Shown here piece by piece: positions 20,520-32,924 of a DNA stretch of 64,000 nucleotides (position 1 is the first letter of the stretch; the number at the start of each line of letters is the position of its first letter). Origin of the DNA: Prorocentrum cordatum (taxonomy: Eukaryota > Sar > Dinophyceae > Prorocentrales > Prorocentraceae); contig CAUYUJ010017860.1 of assembly GCA_963575745.1 (NCBI GenBank), positions 299,188 to 363,187 of the forward strand. Direction: 5' to 3'. A program made the translations under genes and the position numbers. The notes below the pieces were generated by a model. That model saw nothing but the letters and a program-made list of their open reading frames with translations, made no database searches and was not told where the DNA came from.

Positions 20520-21460
20520 ACTGGCGCAGGAGAAGGGGAGGAGGAGGAATACTAGGGAAGAAGAGGAGCGAAGAGGAGGAGGATGATATGTAGCTAGGAG
20601 GAGGAAAATGCGGACGAAGAAGAGGAGGCGGACCAGCTACAGGAGCGGACGACGAAGACGAAAAGGGCACCAGAGTCTCCAATCTCACATTTCGCCGGGT
20701 GCGACGTCAGGCGCCCCGTCGGCCATCCCGGGGGGCAGGCCCCTCCTATCCTCCTCCTTCTCCTTCTCATCCTTCTCCTCCTCCACTGCCTCCTCCTTCG
20801 CCGTTCCTGTTCCCCCATATTAGCCCCCCCATCCTGATCACCCGCCCCCCCCCACAGCCCCTGCCCCCGCCTCTGCTTATCGCACCCCTCCTCTTCTGAT
20901 TGCGTATCATCCTGCTTCTTATATTCCTCCTTTTTCCCCCCATGGCGGCAGCCTTATTATTCCTCCTTCTGCTATGGCTCCTCCTCCTATATATATATGT
21001 ATATATGTATGTGTATATCTATAGCCTGCTGATCTTAACTCATCCCCCTACTCCTCCTTCTCCTGTCCCCGCATTCCCCCCTCATCCTCCTATAGCTCAT
21101 CCCCCTCCGCCCCCCGCCCCCCCCCCTCCCATGAGCCGCGGGGCGCGGGGTGGTGATCTGGCCCCGGAGGGCCCACCATCGAACCTTCCAAAAACGATGG
21201 GGCGCCCGTTACGAATGCCCCTCGACTACTAGCTAGCAGCCGCGCAAGTAGGCCAAGCCCACCACCTCCATCAGGCACGTCAATCTGCACCTGGCGGGCG
21301 GGCGGCGGAAGGCGGCGACGACAGCGACGAAATCAGACGATCTGGCGCGCCCCTCCCTTTATCTCCGGCGACGGCAACACAAATGCCCCTGGGGCGCCGA
21401 AAACTCGCGACGCCAGAACGCCCGAGGGCGCACGGTTTCCGGCAGGGCCGCAGGCGACCC
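20520..21460. other. Low-complexity interval; no gene recognised
   Basis: Purine-rich 20520-20640, pyrimidine-rich 20740-21120, and a TATATA/TGTATA patch at 20985-21022. Nothing protein-like beyond these. Confidence 0.5.
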
Positions 21461-22140
21461 GAGGAGGGGGGGGGGAGTAGAGGGGGGGGGGTGAGGAGAG
21501 CGAGCGAGGATTGGAGGAGGGGGGGAGGAGCTATAGGGGGAGGATGAGGAGGAGGAGGCGGAAGAGCTAGGAGGAGTAGGAGGAGAAGGGGGGGGGGGGG
21601 GGGGGGGGCAGGATAGGGGGAGGAGGAGGAGGAGGAGGAGGAGGAGGCAGGAGGAGGAGGAGGAAGAGGAGGAGGAAGAGGAGGAGGAGCTAGAGGAGGA
21701 GGAGGGGAGGGGGAGGAGGAGGAGCAGGGGGAGGAGGGGGAGGGGGACAGGAGGAGGAGGAGGAGGAGGAGGAGGAGGAGGAGCAGGGGCGGGGGGAGGA
21801 GGAGCTAGGAGGAGGAGGAGGGGGAGGAGGAGAAGGAGCTAGGAGGAGGAATAGAGGAGGAGCTTAGGGGGGGGAGGGGGATCTAGCAGGGAGGGGTCGA
21901 AGGTTGGGGGAGGGAAGGCCAGGGGGGGAGGGGGGGGGAGGGGGGGGAGAGGATATAGGGGGAGGAGAGGAGGAGCTGGAGGAGGAGAGGGAGGAGGAGC
22001 GCAGGAGGAAGAGGAGCAAGAGGAGTAGGAGGAGGATGCGGAAAAGAAGAGGAGGAGGAGGAGGAGCATGAGGAGGCGGAGGAGGAGGAGGGGGTAGGAG
22101 GAGGAGGAGGATAGCAGGAGGAGGAGGAGGAGCTAAGGGG
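21460..22140. repeat. ~680 bp polypurine block
   Basis: Essentially all G/A with sparse AGCTA interruptions and a long polyG run near 21590-21610. It is the largest strand-asymmetric tract of the window. The minus frame at 21839-22069 (poly Leu/Ser/Pro) is an artefact. Confidence 0.9.
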
Positions 22141-22724
22141 AGGGGCCCCTTCCCAGACTTAAGGAGGTCTGCGTTGGGAGCCCCTTCTTAAACCCATATA
22201 AACATGTAAAAAACGATCGAGCACTTGAAATTCATTTACATTTTTTACCCAACAACAAAAAAACTGGCCCTGGAAGGGCCCCGGGCCCCAGCGCGGCCCC
22301 GATCCCCGGGAAACCAAGGCCAGGGCCACATGTAGGACCGACTCCAGCTCCAGCGTGCAGCTGGTTCGACCAGAAGGACCGCCGGCCGCCCCCGCGCTGC
22401 CATCCCTCCCTCCCTCTATAGCTCCCCCTATTCCCCCCCCCCTCCCACACCTTTCCCCACCCCCCCCCCCCGCGCCCCCTCCCCCCCGCCATTTCCCCCA
22501 CCCCCCCGCCCCGCCCCCTCCCCCCCCCGCCCCTCCCCATCAATCCCCGTCCCACCCATCCCCCCATCCTGCGCTGCCGCCCCCCCCCATCCTTCCACCC
22601 ATGCCTCCCGTCCCCAATTGTCCGCCATGCACCTCCCATGCGTTACTGACCGCTCTGTCATCCTGTTGATGGTCACATGCTCTCATTCCATCTCGCTCGC
22701 CGTGACTCTGCTTCTATATCACTT

Positions 22725-22732
<8 letters not shown>

Positions 22733-22771
<39 letters not shown>

Positions 22772-22786
22772 TATTGTCTTCTCCTG

Positions 22787-22836
<50 letters not shown>
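22733..22836. repeat. (CT)n microsatellites
   Basis: Two CT runs, about 22733-22768 and 22789-22836. The preceding 22400-22600 is C-rich. 22141-23200 otherwise has no recognised gene. Confidence 0.9.
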
Positions 22837-22839
<3 letters not shown>

Positions 22840-23207
22840 ATCCCTCTCACGTTATCTATATTCCCCATGTTCTCTTTATCACCCTCACGCTCCCTGTGCC
22901 CTTATCTCTACTCACCATGTGGGTGTTTCTCGAACTGTTGCGCTGACTATCGTTCTCCCTTTCAGCTTGCTCTATCTCCGTCTCTGAGTCACTCAATTGC
23001 GACTGTGTCGCCCCCTACTCCTGTCGTTATCCACCACCCGCTAGACAGCGGTAAATATTTATTTTTGCCACGCGAATGAAGCACATTCTCATAAAACGCA
23101 ACAACTGTAATCCTTGCCAGTCGACTACGGCTGGCTATCAGGCGCGGCAGCGTCGACACCATCAACGTCGCCCAGCAAGAACTCCACCATCCACTTCGTA
23201 AGGAAAT

Positions 23208-24475
23208 TCAGTTCATCTCAGCGCGGAACAACGAAGCTGATCGCTTTCTTGTCGCAGCGTTCTCCCCCTCGTCCCTGAAGTTGTGTGAATACAACACGTT
23301 GCCGTGAGTGCGGCGCTGATCTACGAAATGCTTCCCCCACGCATGCCACTTCATCTGAAACGGAAGCCCCAGAGCACCCCATGCGTCAATGCTTGAATCA
23401 ATCGCGTGTTCCAACGCCGTTAGGCTGGCGTCTGACATTGCCCTGGGCTCGTGCTTCAGGATTTCGAAATATGTTGCGACGCCGGTGGCGACCTCGAGAA
23501 GTTTCTCCCCTTCGCACCCCATTGGGCACTTGTTGCCCAACGTGGTCGCACCGTCTTCATTCTGCAACAAGTGCACGATGAAATACAGGAACCGTCGAGA
23601 CTTCGCCGCCTTCAACTTCAAGAACGGAGAGGTATCCTCTCCGAGCATGAGAACTGTAAGGGATTGAATCCGCATGTCGTCGGGAACCCTGCTGGATACG
23701 TAATGACGTTCGAGTGCAGTCGTCATGGCTGCATTCACTTCGGCGTGCTCCCCATCTGTGAAATATCCGAAATATCCGCAGTCCAACAGCATGCGCAATA
23801 CCCTCCCATGCAGGTATCCACACACGCCCAACTCCATTACGTGCATGCTGTCGTATATGAAATGTCTGTACTCTAGTCCTGGTATCCCGCGCGAGACCCC
23901 GGGCACTTCGAATAAACGAGAAATGTTGAGCAAACCATTCTTCTGCCGACGGTACACCAAGAACCTGCGCTTCTCCAACGCATAATGACAAACTGATTCT
24001 CCATGCCAAATATCAGGGTGGCCCTCTAGCGCGGGCCCGATGCGATCTCCTATCTTCAAGTTCGGCCATATGTCGGTATTCCTGGCCTTGACAATCACGC
24101 CGCCCTTCTTATGCCTGTGATGCGCAATCTTGCGAAGTTCATCAACATCGGTATCGGACGCTATCTCATGAAAGCTAAAGCTGGCTTCGGCGGCGGTCAA
24201 CAGCCACTGATGTGTCCTGATCCTCGCAGATACAGTAAAATCATCGAGCAACCTCTTCTCGTGGAAACATTTGAGACAACCGAACTTCGCCCTATAGTCT
24301 GGCATGCACAATGTCTTGGCCATTTCGTCGAGGTCCCCCGCGACCTCACATAACACCATCCTGCATATGTTTTTGGGATCGGTGGGGTCTGGAAACAAAG
24401 GCTTTCCTGCCATTCTCGCTCGGTGCGAATCTGGTGGGAATGGGCATCCGTCGTCTTGCGCCGTGGGCCAATACC
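23208..24475 (-). CDS. Transposase-like dinoflagellate protein, last exon
   Basis: The exon starts after CTCGCAAG|GG at 24475, not at the Met at 24413. The upstream in-frame residues YWPTAQDDGCPFPPDSHRAR complete a block expected before MAGKPLFPD. Then come VLCEVAGDLDEMAKTL, FGCLKCFHEKR (a C-x2-C pair), YRHFIYDSMHVMELGV (an Asp-x2-His motif near 23850), and the C-terminus KWHAWGKHFVDQRRTHGN then DEGEN. From memory, this order recurs in many dinoflagellate proteins. Asp-x2-His followed by a late GN..DE.N block suggests descent from a CACTA/Tnp2-like DDE transposase, but the catalytic triad is not proven. The stop is at 23208. The frame is intact, so the copy may be active or recently domesticated. 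Confidence 0.7.
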
Positions 24476-24559
24476 CTTGCGAGGACGCGCCCGCGTCTCT
24501 CGTTGGGAAGCGGCCCCCATGTTATCCACCCGGCCACCGCCACTCATTCATACATCATT

Positions 24560-24635
24560 ATTGATATTTCTCTCTATTTCTCTCTCTCTCTATCTCTCTC
24601 CTCTCTCGCTCTTTCTCTTTCTCTTTCTCTTTCTC

Positions 24636-24677
<42 letters not shown>

Positions 24678-24735
24678 CTTCATTTCTTTATTTATCTCTC
24701 TTTCTCTCTCTCTCTCATATATATATATATATCCC
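24560..24735. repeat. (CT)n then (TA)n tracts inside an intron
   Basis: Mostly TC repeats with TTTC variants, then ATATATATATATAT near 24718-24732. They lie in the 591 bp intron (25066-24476) of the transposase-like gene, next to polyC and polyG runs at 24770-25030. Confidence 0.85.
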
Positions 24736-25066
24736 TCTATCCCTCTGTCTCTCCCTCCTTCGCGTTTGCCCCCCCCCCCCCCCCCCGCCTGGATGTCCTG
24801 TGTCTTGTCGGCCCCGAGATCCCGAGATCCCGCTGCGTTTGCTTTCCCCCGAGATCCCTCGGGCCGCCCCTCGGAACATCAAGATTTGACCCGACGTTCG
24901 CAGCGGGGCTCATGCATGGCGGGCGGGTGGGGGGGGGGGGGGGTGCGGGGGTGGGGGGCGGGGGTGGGGGCGTGGTGTGTGTGAGTGTGTGCGTGTGTGC
25001 GCGCGGCGCGGGGGGGGGGGGCGGGGGCGGGGGCGCTTGCCAACGAGAATTTTGAGGCGCCCGAGC

Positions 25067-25225
25067 CTGCGGCGCCGTGCCTAAAATCGCGGGCAATCTT
25101 TGTCCATAGCGCCTGGAACATGTGGCTGCCCCTGCAGCCGCATCTGCATAATTGCCGCTTGTGCAGCGAAACAATTGGAACACGGTCAGTTCGATGAAGC
25201 ACCGACGCGAACATCAGTTGAAGCC
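25067..25225 (-). CDS. Transposase-like protein, internal exon with Cys motif
   Basis: Encodes RVPIVSLHKRQLCRCGCRGS then HMFQALWTKIARDFRHGAA. The CxCxC block before an aromatic, helical stretch is characteristic, from memory, of the same dinoflagellate family. The donor after 25067 is GC (GCAG|GCTCGG). The split codon G|GG joins in phase to the exon at 24475, giving AAG|YWP. The upstream acceptor (near 25225) is less certain. Confidence 0.65.
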
Positions 25226-26029
25226 CTCTTTGAAGGCAATTGGCGCGCGATTGCTTCCGTCTGTTCGATCGGCCCCTCTCCGACTCCTATCCGCGGCCGC
25301 CCGGCCCCCTGGCGATCTCGTTTGTGCTCCTTCCTGAAACCCAGTCCACCAGTTCCTGGCCGCGACTTATCAACCCCTTTTTTTTCCCCCGCTTCGACGT
25401 GCTCTCCGCCGCCCTGATGGCGTTCCTCTTCGCCCTCCCTGCCCCATCCTCCTCTCCCCCCCTCCTCCTCCTCCTCCTCCTCCTCCATTTTGGCGCAGCG
25501 CGTTAGTCCAGCTATGGGGCGGCCAGGATTCCGACGCCAGGCGTTCAGGGAAAACGCGTGACCCAATGGAAACGCCGATTGCGCTTGCACAACCTGCCCC
25601 CGCCCGCTAAACAAAAAACATCATGAACGAAGCCAGGGTCGCGTTTTAACTTCGTGGCGCGCCAGGAAACATAACATTGACGCAGAATCGGACGCGCTGA
25701 CCATGCCAAGTGACGAGAGTAGACTCACCGCAGAAGCCTCTTACCCAATGGGGCGAATGCACACCGTATGATTAAACTTTTTAAACAACGAGTGCTATCA
25801 CATCATTCTCAACCCGAATGAAACGCAGCCTTTACTGGGGAGGGCGGCGGCGCGTGGCTGGTCAGCCTCTGGACGTTGAGTTGCGTTGCCTGCATGCGGC
25901 GGGGTTGCCTGGGCGCGCAATCCCGCGAGGGCCTCTCCTCCATTAATGCCCCGCGGATCGACCCCGGGCAGAGGAGGGGGGGGGGGAGAGGAAAGGCGCG
26001 GGGCACGAATGGAAACCGCATCAGTCAAA
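25226..26029. other. Intron-like interval, no exon recognised
   Basis: Includes TCC (25450-25490) and polyT/polyC runs. The frame that runs through from the exon above (Pro/Arg-rich, 25798-26000) degrades and is probably not translated. Confidence 0.4.
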
Positions 26030-26518
26030 ACGTGAGGCCCCTGTGGGTTTGGCGCCCAGTGCAACGTCCGAAATGCCTGTTTATCTAACGCTGCGAAATC
26101 TGCAAATAATCTGCAGGGGATTCCTTGATCAGCTCCGTGTTTGGAAACCAAGTCGTGTGAATGAAAATTATCGCACAGGGAATCTGGATCTTTGCGATGA
26201 ACCAGAAATGAACCAGGGTCCATCGAGAACTGTCGGGCGAACACTTCGAATACGGGTATGGTCGTTACCTGATCACGGTGGGCTCGCCGATCTCCGCGCC
26301 CTTTGCAGACGGGCATCGTCGTGCTGTGCAAGCATTCTGCACGAACTTCATCACAGTGAAGCACGCTGTTGAGGAGGCGGGCACAATTCTTATTGTGTTT
26401 CACGTCTCTGGCAAAATCTTCGCAACCAGTGCTGCCTGATTGCGTAGCGAGGTAGGCAATTCTGACAGCTCTCTGCGCACTCATTTCACCAGATAGATAC
26501 ATCCCAATTATCATGCGC
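26030..26518 (-). CDS. Transposase-like protein, upstream exon
   Basis: Acceptor GAATTCAG|G gives a start at 26518. It reads RMIIGMYLSGEMSAQRAVRI then AYLATQSG, later TTIPVFEVFARQFSMDPGSF, and ends IPCRLFADFAALDK, FRTLHWA. The GEMSA.xAxxxAYLA opening, the IPVFEVFA block and the final LF.D segment occur in this order before the CxCxC exon in the dinoflagellate family I recall. The exact 3' end is open (about 26030). A much longer frame covers 25798-27177, but only this part looks like protein. Confidence 0.6.
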
Positions 26519-26839
26519 CTGAATTCGCCAGCCCTTCGTGGGCCACCGGCGCGTTGTAGGGCGCGGCCAAGTTTGGCGCGGCAGAAACGCCACGAGAAAA
26601 CGCAGCTCCAATAATGGGGGCCATCCAACGAAACATTCAAAACCAGGACATGCCCTCCCCCCCCCCCCCCAGCCAAGAAGGGACCAATCCTTCCAACATG
26701 TATAGGGGGAGGGCCTCGAAGAGTCCGAGCCCAGGGCCCCCTGCCCCTTCCATATATCCCCCCTCGCTCCCTAGCAGGCCTCATTCCCCGCAATGAAATT
26801 ACACGCCCGAGACCCCAATGGCCCGCGTTGGCTTGCGCA

Positions 26840-27314
26840 TGCAAGCGTCGCGGAGGGCAACGCTTAGCGTCGGAACAATGATCCACGGGCCGTGGGCCCC
26901 AAGCCAGTTCAGCCAGCTTCGCGCCACGAGGATTTGCAGGGGACTTGCTCGGGAGGCCATTGCGCTCACACCTATTGTGATCCCACTCCTCCCCGAACAT
27001 GCCCCTAGTCAAGGCCCCCCATGGTTGCGATGAGGCAGCCCAGCGGGTTTGGGGCCAACGCATAGTGGGACGCCTCGTGCGCCATGAGCTTCGAAGCCGA
27101 ATCCGCGAGATTAGCATCTTTGCCTTTCCGACGTTCAGCTCGCACTGAGGAGCCCCCTGCAAACAATTTCCTCCCATTGTCTAAAAGTTGTTCACCACGT
27201 TGCCTGAATTGTCGCAGTTTTGACTTCTGCGAAGCATGCATCTTGATATCACAAATGGCTGCGGTTCGCAGGATGATCGACGCCAGCTTCCAGGCAGCCC
27301 CGCCCGCGCACTCG
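26840..27314 (-). CDS. Upstream exons, probably of the same gene
   Basis: 27314 (acceptor CTCTCCAG|C) to about 27030 reads AAWKLASIILRTAAICDIKM, then KSKLRQFRQRGEQLLDNGRK, then LADSASKLMAHEASHYALAP without interruption. About 26955-26840 can read LQILVARSWLNWLGAHGPWI then VPTLSVALRDACMRK after GCAAG|T. Both have ordinary soluble-protein composition. The link to the exon at 26518 is inferred from strand, spacing and the absence of another gene. Confidence 0.4.
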
Positions 27315-27837
27315 CTGGAGAGGATGAGCAGGACGAGTTGCAAGGAGGGGGGGGGGGCGCGCGATGGCATGGGAGGCGGACGACGACATCGCCAACGACG
27401 AACGACAATCTATGAGGAGAACAGGGGGGGGGCATGAAAACAGAAATAGGGGATAGCCCGAGGAGCTGCAGGCGGAGAAAAAGGCGCATGAGTTTCGGGA
27501 GGGGGGAGGGGGGCGGGGGGGGGGGGTCGGGGGGAGGGGGGAGGGGGGGGGGCAGCGCCGAGGTTGCTCCCCCTGGGAAGGCGCATATAGGCGGCTCTGC
27601 CCTGATTCAACGAAGGCGGTTTGCATTTGCTCCTCATTGTTTTCGCTCCCCCCCCTCCCCCCCGTGATGTTTGATACTGAGTCTCCTTCGCTCATCCGCG
27701 TTTCGTGCCCTCCTCAATCATTCATTTCGCCAGCGGCCATCCTTATCGATGCCCAATCGAATCCCCATGCTCGCCCTGTCACAATTCGACTTCTGCTCCC
27801 TCTCTGATTGTACTGGTATATTGCGCAGGAATCCAGC

Positions 27838-30800
27838 CTTCCAGGAGTCCAGGAGATCTGGCTTTCCAGAGGAGGGGGATGGGGCGATTCTGGGGAGGGC
27901 CCATGTGTCTTTGGTCATCTGTTTGGTTGCATCGGACTTCGGCAAGGAGGCGGCGGCACTGGGGGCGCCGCTAGCAGCCTCGAGTTCGCACTTGTCCACG
28001 GCCAGCTGCGGGGCGACGGGCGGGCAGAGAGGGGAGGCGCGGGCGTTTGGACTCATGGCCAAGGTGACCTGTGATCGAGAGGGGGACGCCACAGCGCCAG
28101 GAATTTCGGACGCGGTGGATGTTGGGAATATGATATGTAAGAACTCCAGGAGAAACGCTGGAGATTCCTTAGAGAATGGAAGTGGATGGCGGAGGGAACG
28201 AGCTCGAGAAGAATTCATTCTCATCCCATGTGCCAGCATAGCCCTGCCCCGTTTTTGGACTAGCCTGACCGCCCGCCATCGAACTACGATCAGCCCCGCG
28301 ACGACAGCAACGAGCACTGCTCGCGGGGCTTGCAGATGCAAGTTAAAGTGAGCTGAATTGAGAACCTTCCATTCCATTCCCCCCCCTGCCCTATTCTACT
28401 TAGGTCTCTGTGCGCATTGCTTGTTCCTGCTCATCTCAGACTGTTCCTGCATGTATCCTTCTCCCTTCAAGGTCGGCCTCCTCGTCTCCTCCTGATAACT
28501 TATGTCCATCCCCATGCTCCTATCTCCCTATTCCTCCTATATGCCCTCTCCTTAGTATCCCCGGTCTTCCCCATCAGCTCCTCCTCCTCCTCCTAGCCCG
28601 CCGCTGGGTCAAAGGCCAGCTCTAGGCCTCATGGCCGCTGACGCGCCGCTGGCCGGCTGCACGCTGCGGCGAGTAACAGCTGGCCCAATCCAGCTGCTGC
28701 CGCAGCACATGTGGCAGCGAGGCGCAGCTAACAAGACCTCATCGCGACCACGTTGCCTGCTCACGAACCATCGCTGGACTCCGAGCTATCAGCCTGGCGC
28801 ACGAGCCCTGCCAATCATACCCCGTGATCTGATATCGACATCTGGCCGCAGTCAGTGCGCGTGGAAGGCGAAGCGTATGAGATCAAGCGCTGACGATGGC
28901 ATAGACCGCGCGTGCAGCGCCAGACATATTGGCGGGACGCCAGCCCTCGTCAGCGTTTGGGTTCGCTCGCACCCCCCTCGAAAGCATTGACTTTCGGCAG
29001 GCCGACTCATTCCAGGCAGGCAAGTTTCGAGCGCGAGACCTTAGAGAGGTGCGACCCGCCCTTCTTATTCCCGCCCAGCTTGCTGAAGCCCTTGAGCGAG
29101 GCATGCTTCGCCTTGACGTGCGCAGTGAAAGCCTTCGCCTTGGCCTTCGCTGGCTTGCGCTTGGCAGCTACCACGGGGCCCGCCTGCTCGGGGTGCGCAT
29201 CAGGACTGGGGGAGTTCGCTCGACGCCCCCATGGGCGCCTGCTATACTCAGCGACGACGGGGGCGATGCGAGGCGGGCGGGGGGGGGGGGGGGCTTGAGC
29301 GAGGCGGGGGCCATATATACAGGGCGAAGAATTCTTTTCGGGGGACAGCGGCGTGGAGAGGGCAGTTCGAACGCGGGGGCCCAATCAAAGTTCCCCATCT
29401 TACTGCGCACTCTCATCGGTGATTCCCACCGACCCAAGGGGCCCCAGATGGCAGCGGGGGGCGTCAAGAGGCACCCAGGACCACGAGGGCAGTTCGGACC
29501 TCGCAGTTCCAGGGGGCGCCCACGATGGGGCCGAAGGCACTATACCACGGGCGTAGACCCCAGAGGTGTGCAAGCGGAATAGGCACCTGACTATAACCTG
29601 CCCTTCTAGTTACCCGACCACATATTACATTGAGCTTTCCTTCCGAGCCCAGGTCGATCAATCCGCACCCCCTCTCCCCCCCCCGCTCCCCCTGCCCCAG
29701 CTCGGGCGGGCTTGGCGGAGGCGCGCGCATTGCAAACTACAGAGGCATATATGGCACATCCCGTCGGTTAGTGCGATTTGTTTGACAGCGGATGTGCGCT
29801 TGCATGCGTCATGACGCAATGTGATGCGTTATTATGCATGATGCCTTGTTGCAACGCATTGCTGCATTATGCGCGCTGTTGTTGTGCATGTTGCTGAATT
29901 GTCATGATTTGCATTGCATTGTTATGAGTTTGCGCTGCGTTTCTCCAAATATAATGCGCGTTGCAAATGCTTTGCGTCGGCGGGCGTCGCGCCCCCCTGG
30001 TTCGACCCCCAAGCGCGGCTTCCCGATGGGGGGCCCGGAGGGGAAATGAGGGAGCCTGCTTCGCCAGAGTGGCCTGCTTGCTGCTCTTCACGCTGCTGCT
30101 CTCCGAACTGCTCGACCTGTTCCGCTTGCTCTTCTTCTCGTCGCCGTGCTTTTTCTCCTTTTTGCTCTTCTTCCCCAGCTCGGTTTTCTCCTTCTTGAGC
30201 TTCTTCGGGGACTTGCTGCGGCTGCGCGAGCTGCTGCTCTTGCGTTTCTTATCATGTTTGTTTTTAAGCTTGCCTTTTTTGTCCTTGTCCTTGTCTCCGC
30301 TTTTCTCGTGGTTCTTCTTATCCTTGGTCTTCTCCTGTTTGCGTTGCTTATGCCTCTTGTCTTTCGCATTGTCTTTCTCCTTCGTCTTCTCACGCTTCGG
30401 GCTCCGCCCGCTGTCATGACGGCGCTTCTTCTTACGGCCCTTGCTGTTCGAACAGCTGCTTTTGCTGTCGGAGTCCTCGTCAGAGTAACTCTCCTCGCCA
30501 GAAGCATCGGCCTCCTCCTCAGAAGCCGCAGCCTCCTGCTCCTCCTCTTCGGACCTCTCCACCTTCTCCTCCACCTGCATGGAGGCCTCTTTCCTGGCGG
30601 GGGTCGGGCGCAACCCTGCATATGATGGCTGACTCTCCTGCCCATGACGTCTCCAATAAAAAAATTCACCCCTCCGCCAGTTCCTATTCGGCCTATCCCC
30701 AGAACAAAGTTCCCTCCGCCAGTTCCTATACGTCCTTAATTATTCCCCCATGATGACCATTCCCCCCTGAATCCTCAGATCCCCCTACTCAATTGTATAT

Positions 30801-32864
30801 TCGTAAAACCTTGCCCCAAGACCCCCCTGCGCGCAGATATCGCAGTGCTGGCCATTGCTTGTATTTGTCAACACCTGCTGTGCCCTCCCGGCCTAGCTTG
30901 CCCCCCGCACCCCCCTGCCTCGTTCATCGTGCTCCTCGCCATCATTTCTTGGTAGCTCCAAATCCTAGCTCCGCGCGCCCGCCAGGGTTTTGATCTGCGA
31001 CGCCAGGAAAAGGCTGGCCGACCCCAGGGAGAGTTGCGCAAGCAGGGGGGGTGGGAGATGAGGTTTATCAGTCCAGTGCTGCCCTGGTGCCGTACTTCTC
31101 CAGCTTGCGGGTATGGTAGAACACGCGGTCGTTGATCTTCTGGTCTTGGCGAACCAGCCCGTGCTTCGCGGCGAACTTGCAGTAATTCTCGCAGTGGCCC
31201 TGCGATTGATGAGGCAACGCACCCCCCCCCCCGCCCAAAACAGCGAATCGACTGGGCCTCTGCAGTCACCCTTGAAGTTTTCAGCGGGCCCGGGCGGATC
31301 GAAGCCGAAACGGAGTGGGCGACGCGGGCCTGCGAGGGCCTCGGGCGAGCGAGCAGGGCAAGGAATAGTTTATAGCAGGAATGAGCATCGCAAGTTGGGA
31401 GAGGCAACCATGCTACGGAGGTTGAGCAGGCAGAGAAGGCGGCGCAAGAAGGAACAACCATATGAGGAGATGTCCCAGCCGTTCGGTGGGCCGAGTGAGC
31501 GGAGGCAGCCAATGAGGGATTGGAGGGACATGAGCAGCGGCAAGTAGCCGCGTCAGCAGAAGCAGCAGCGGGAGAGGAGGGCGCACATGATGAGGCGATC
31601 CCCTGAGGCTAGGGACCACGTCATCCACCATGGGATTCCCCCCAGAATTCATAATGCGGGGCCGCAGAGGCATTCGATCCTATAAATTAAGGAGAGCATC
31701 GTACGTATCCCCGTAAGGCCTCATCCTGAAGACGCTCCTTCAGTTGTGGACGCGAGAGCCACTCGCCTTCGGTCGTGGTCTCGCTCCTTACCGTCGGCGA
31801 TCAAGCGCGAGAAGCTAGCGCTGGCCTGCGGGCTGATCCCCCCCGCTTGACCTAGGGATGGAAGGGGGCGTTGGGGATGGGGTGGGGGTTGCGCGGGCGT
31901 GGGGGCGGGGTGTGCTTAATGGACGGGGTAAGCCGGCTGGGGGACTGACATCGAGATTGCCCATTGCAGTCCAGGCAAGTTTTTTGCACTTGATCACCAT
32001 GCCAGACGTGTTCATGCAGCGGTCAGCGCGCCTCCATAGCTCGCGCAGTTCCTGCTTAACCTTTCTGGATCATTGAAAAACAACGGAGGCATTCTCAGAG
32101 CGGGGCGCCGCGTTGGACCATCTGCCGCGCTTTCGCCAGGGAAGCAAAACAAGCCCATCGGCCCCGGGGCCGGCACAGCCAAAATAACTAAGAGTGAAAT
32201 CATGGACCCTTCCGAGATCCAAACAAAAATTCAAGGGTGATACGAAAAAGCAAGGTTGCATCCTCCAGCGGCACGCGAGAGCACGTGGAGTTCTGATACT
32301 TCTGAACGAACTGAACGCCCTCCTGCGCAGGATCAAAAAGACCATGTGAGCTAGGGGTCGGCTCGAGCCTCCTCCACGGACCTCCCCCACCTCCCCGCCG
32401 CCCGCTTCTCGGTATCCTGAGAAGCGAGCGCTAGCTCGTCCGTCCTCAGGCATCCTGACCGCTCTCTTGATATCTGGTATTTTCCAATCATCCTTTCTCC
32501 TGTCTTAATATGCATCCCCCTCCCCCTCAGTGGGCCATGGGGCCGCCCGCGGGGCAGCGCTCGATGGGTCGCGCACTCAGTGTCCTCGTCGAGCTCCTGC
32601 GCATCTGGCCTCCCCTCCATGATCGCAGTCATGTGGCGGCTAAACATCTTGTTTGCGGCCCTGGGCGGAAGACGGAAAATCTACGGAATGGCAACGGTTG
32701 GCTCGTTTCATTGCCACGTGGTTTGGTTCGCAATTGGCATCGCGGTCTGGGGCCACATCGGCCCCGCGATGGGCGAGGGGGGGATTCGGAGAAGGAATGG
32801 CAGGAGGGGGAGAGGAGGAGGAGCTGGAGTAGAAGGATAGGAGGCGGAGTGGGAGTGGGAGCGG

Positions 32865-32924
<60 letters not shown>

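Noticed and set aside
25798-27177. Single 459-codon minus-strand protein
   Set aside because: Only 26030-26518 looks like protein. The rest is Arg/Pro/Gly-rich run-on through introns, with a better frame available at 27030-27314.
29990-30020. Possible tRNA T-loop (GGTTCGA)
   Set aside because: No matching acceptor stem, D-arm or anticodon arm around it; likewise at 22363.
30088-30669. Arg-rich 193-codon and Leu/Phe-rich 152-159-codon ORFs at the Lys/Ser exon
   Set aside because: Shadow frames of the Lys/Ser/Glu-rich exon on the minus strand.
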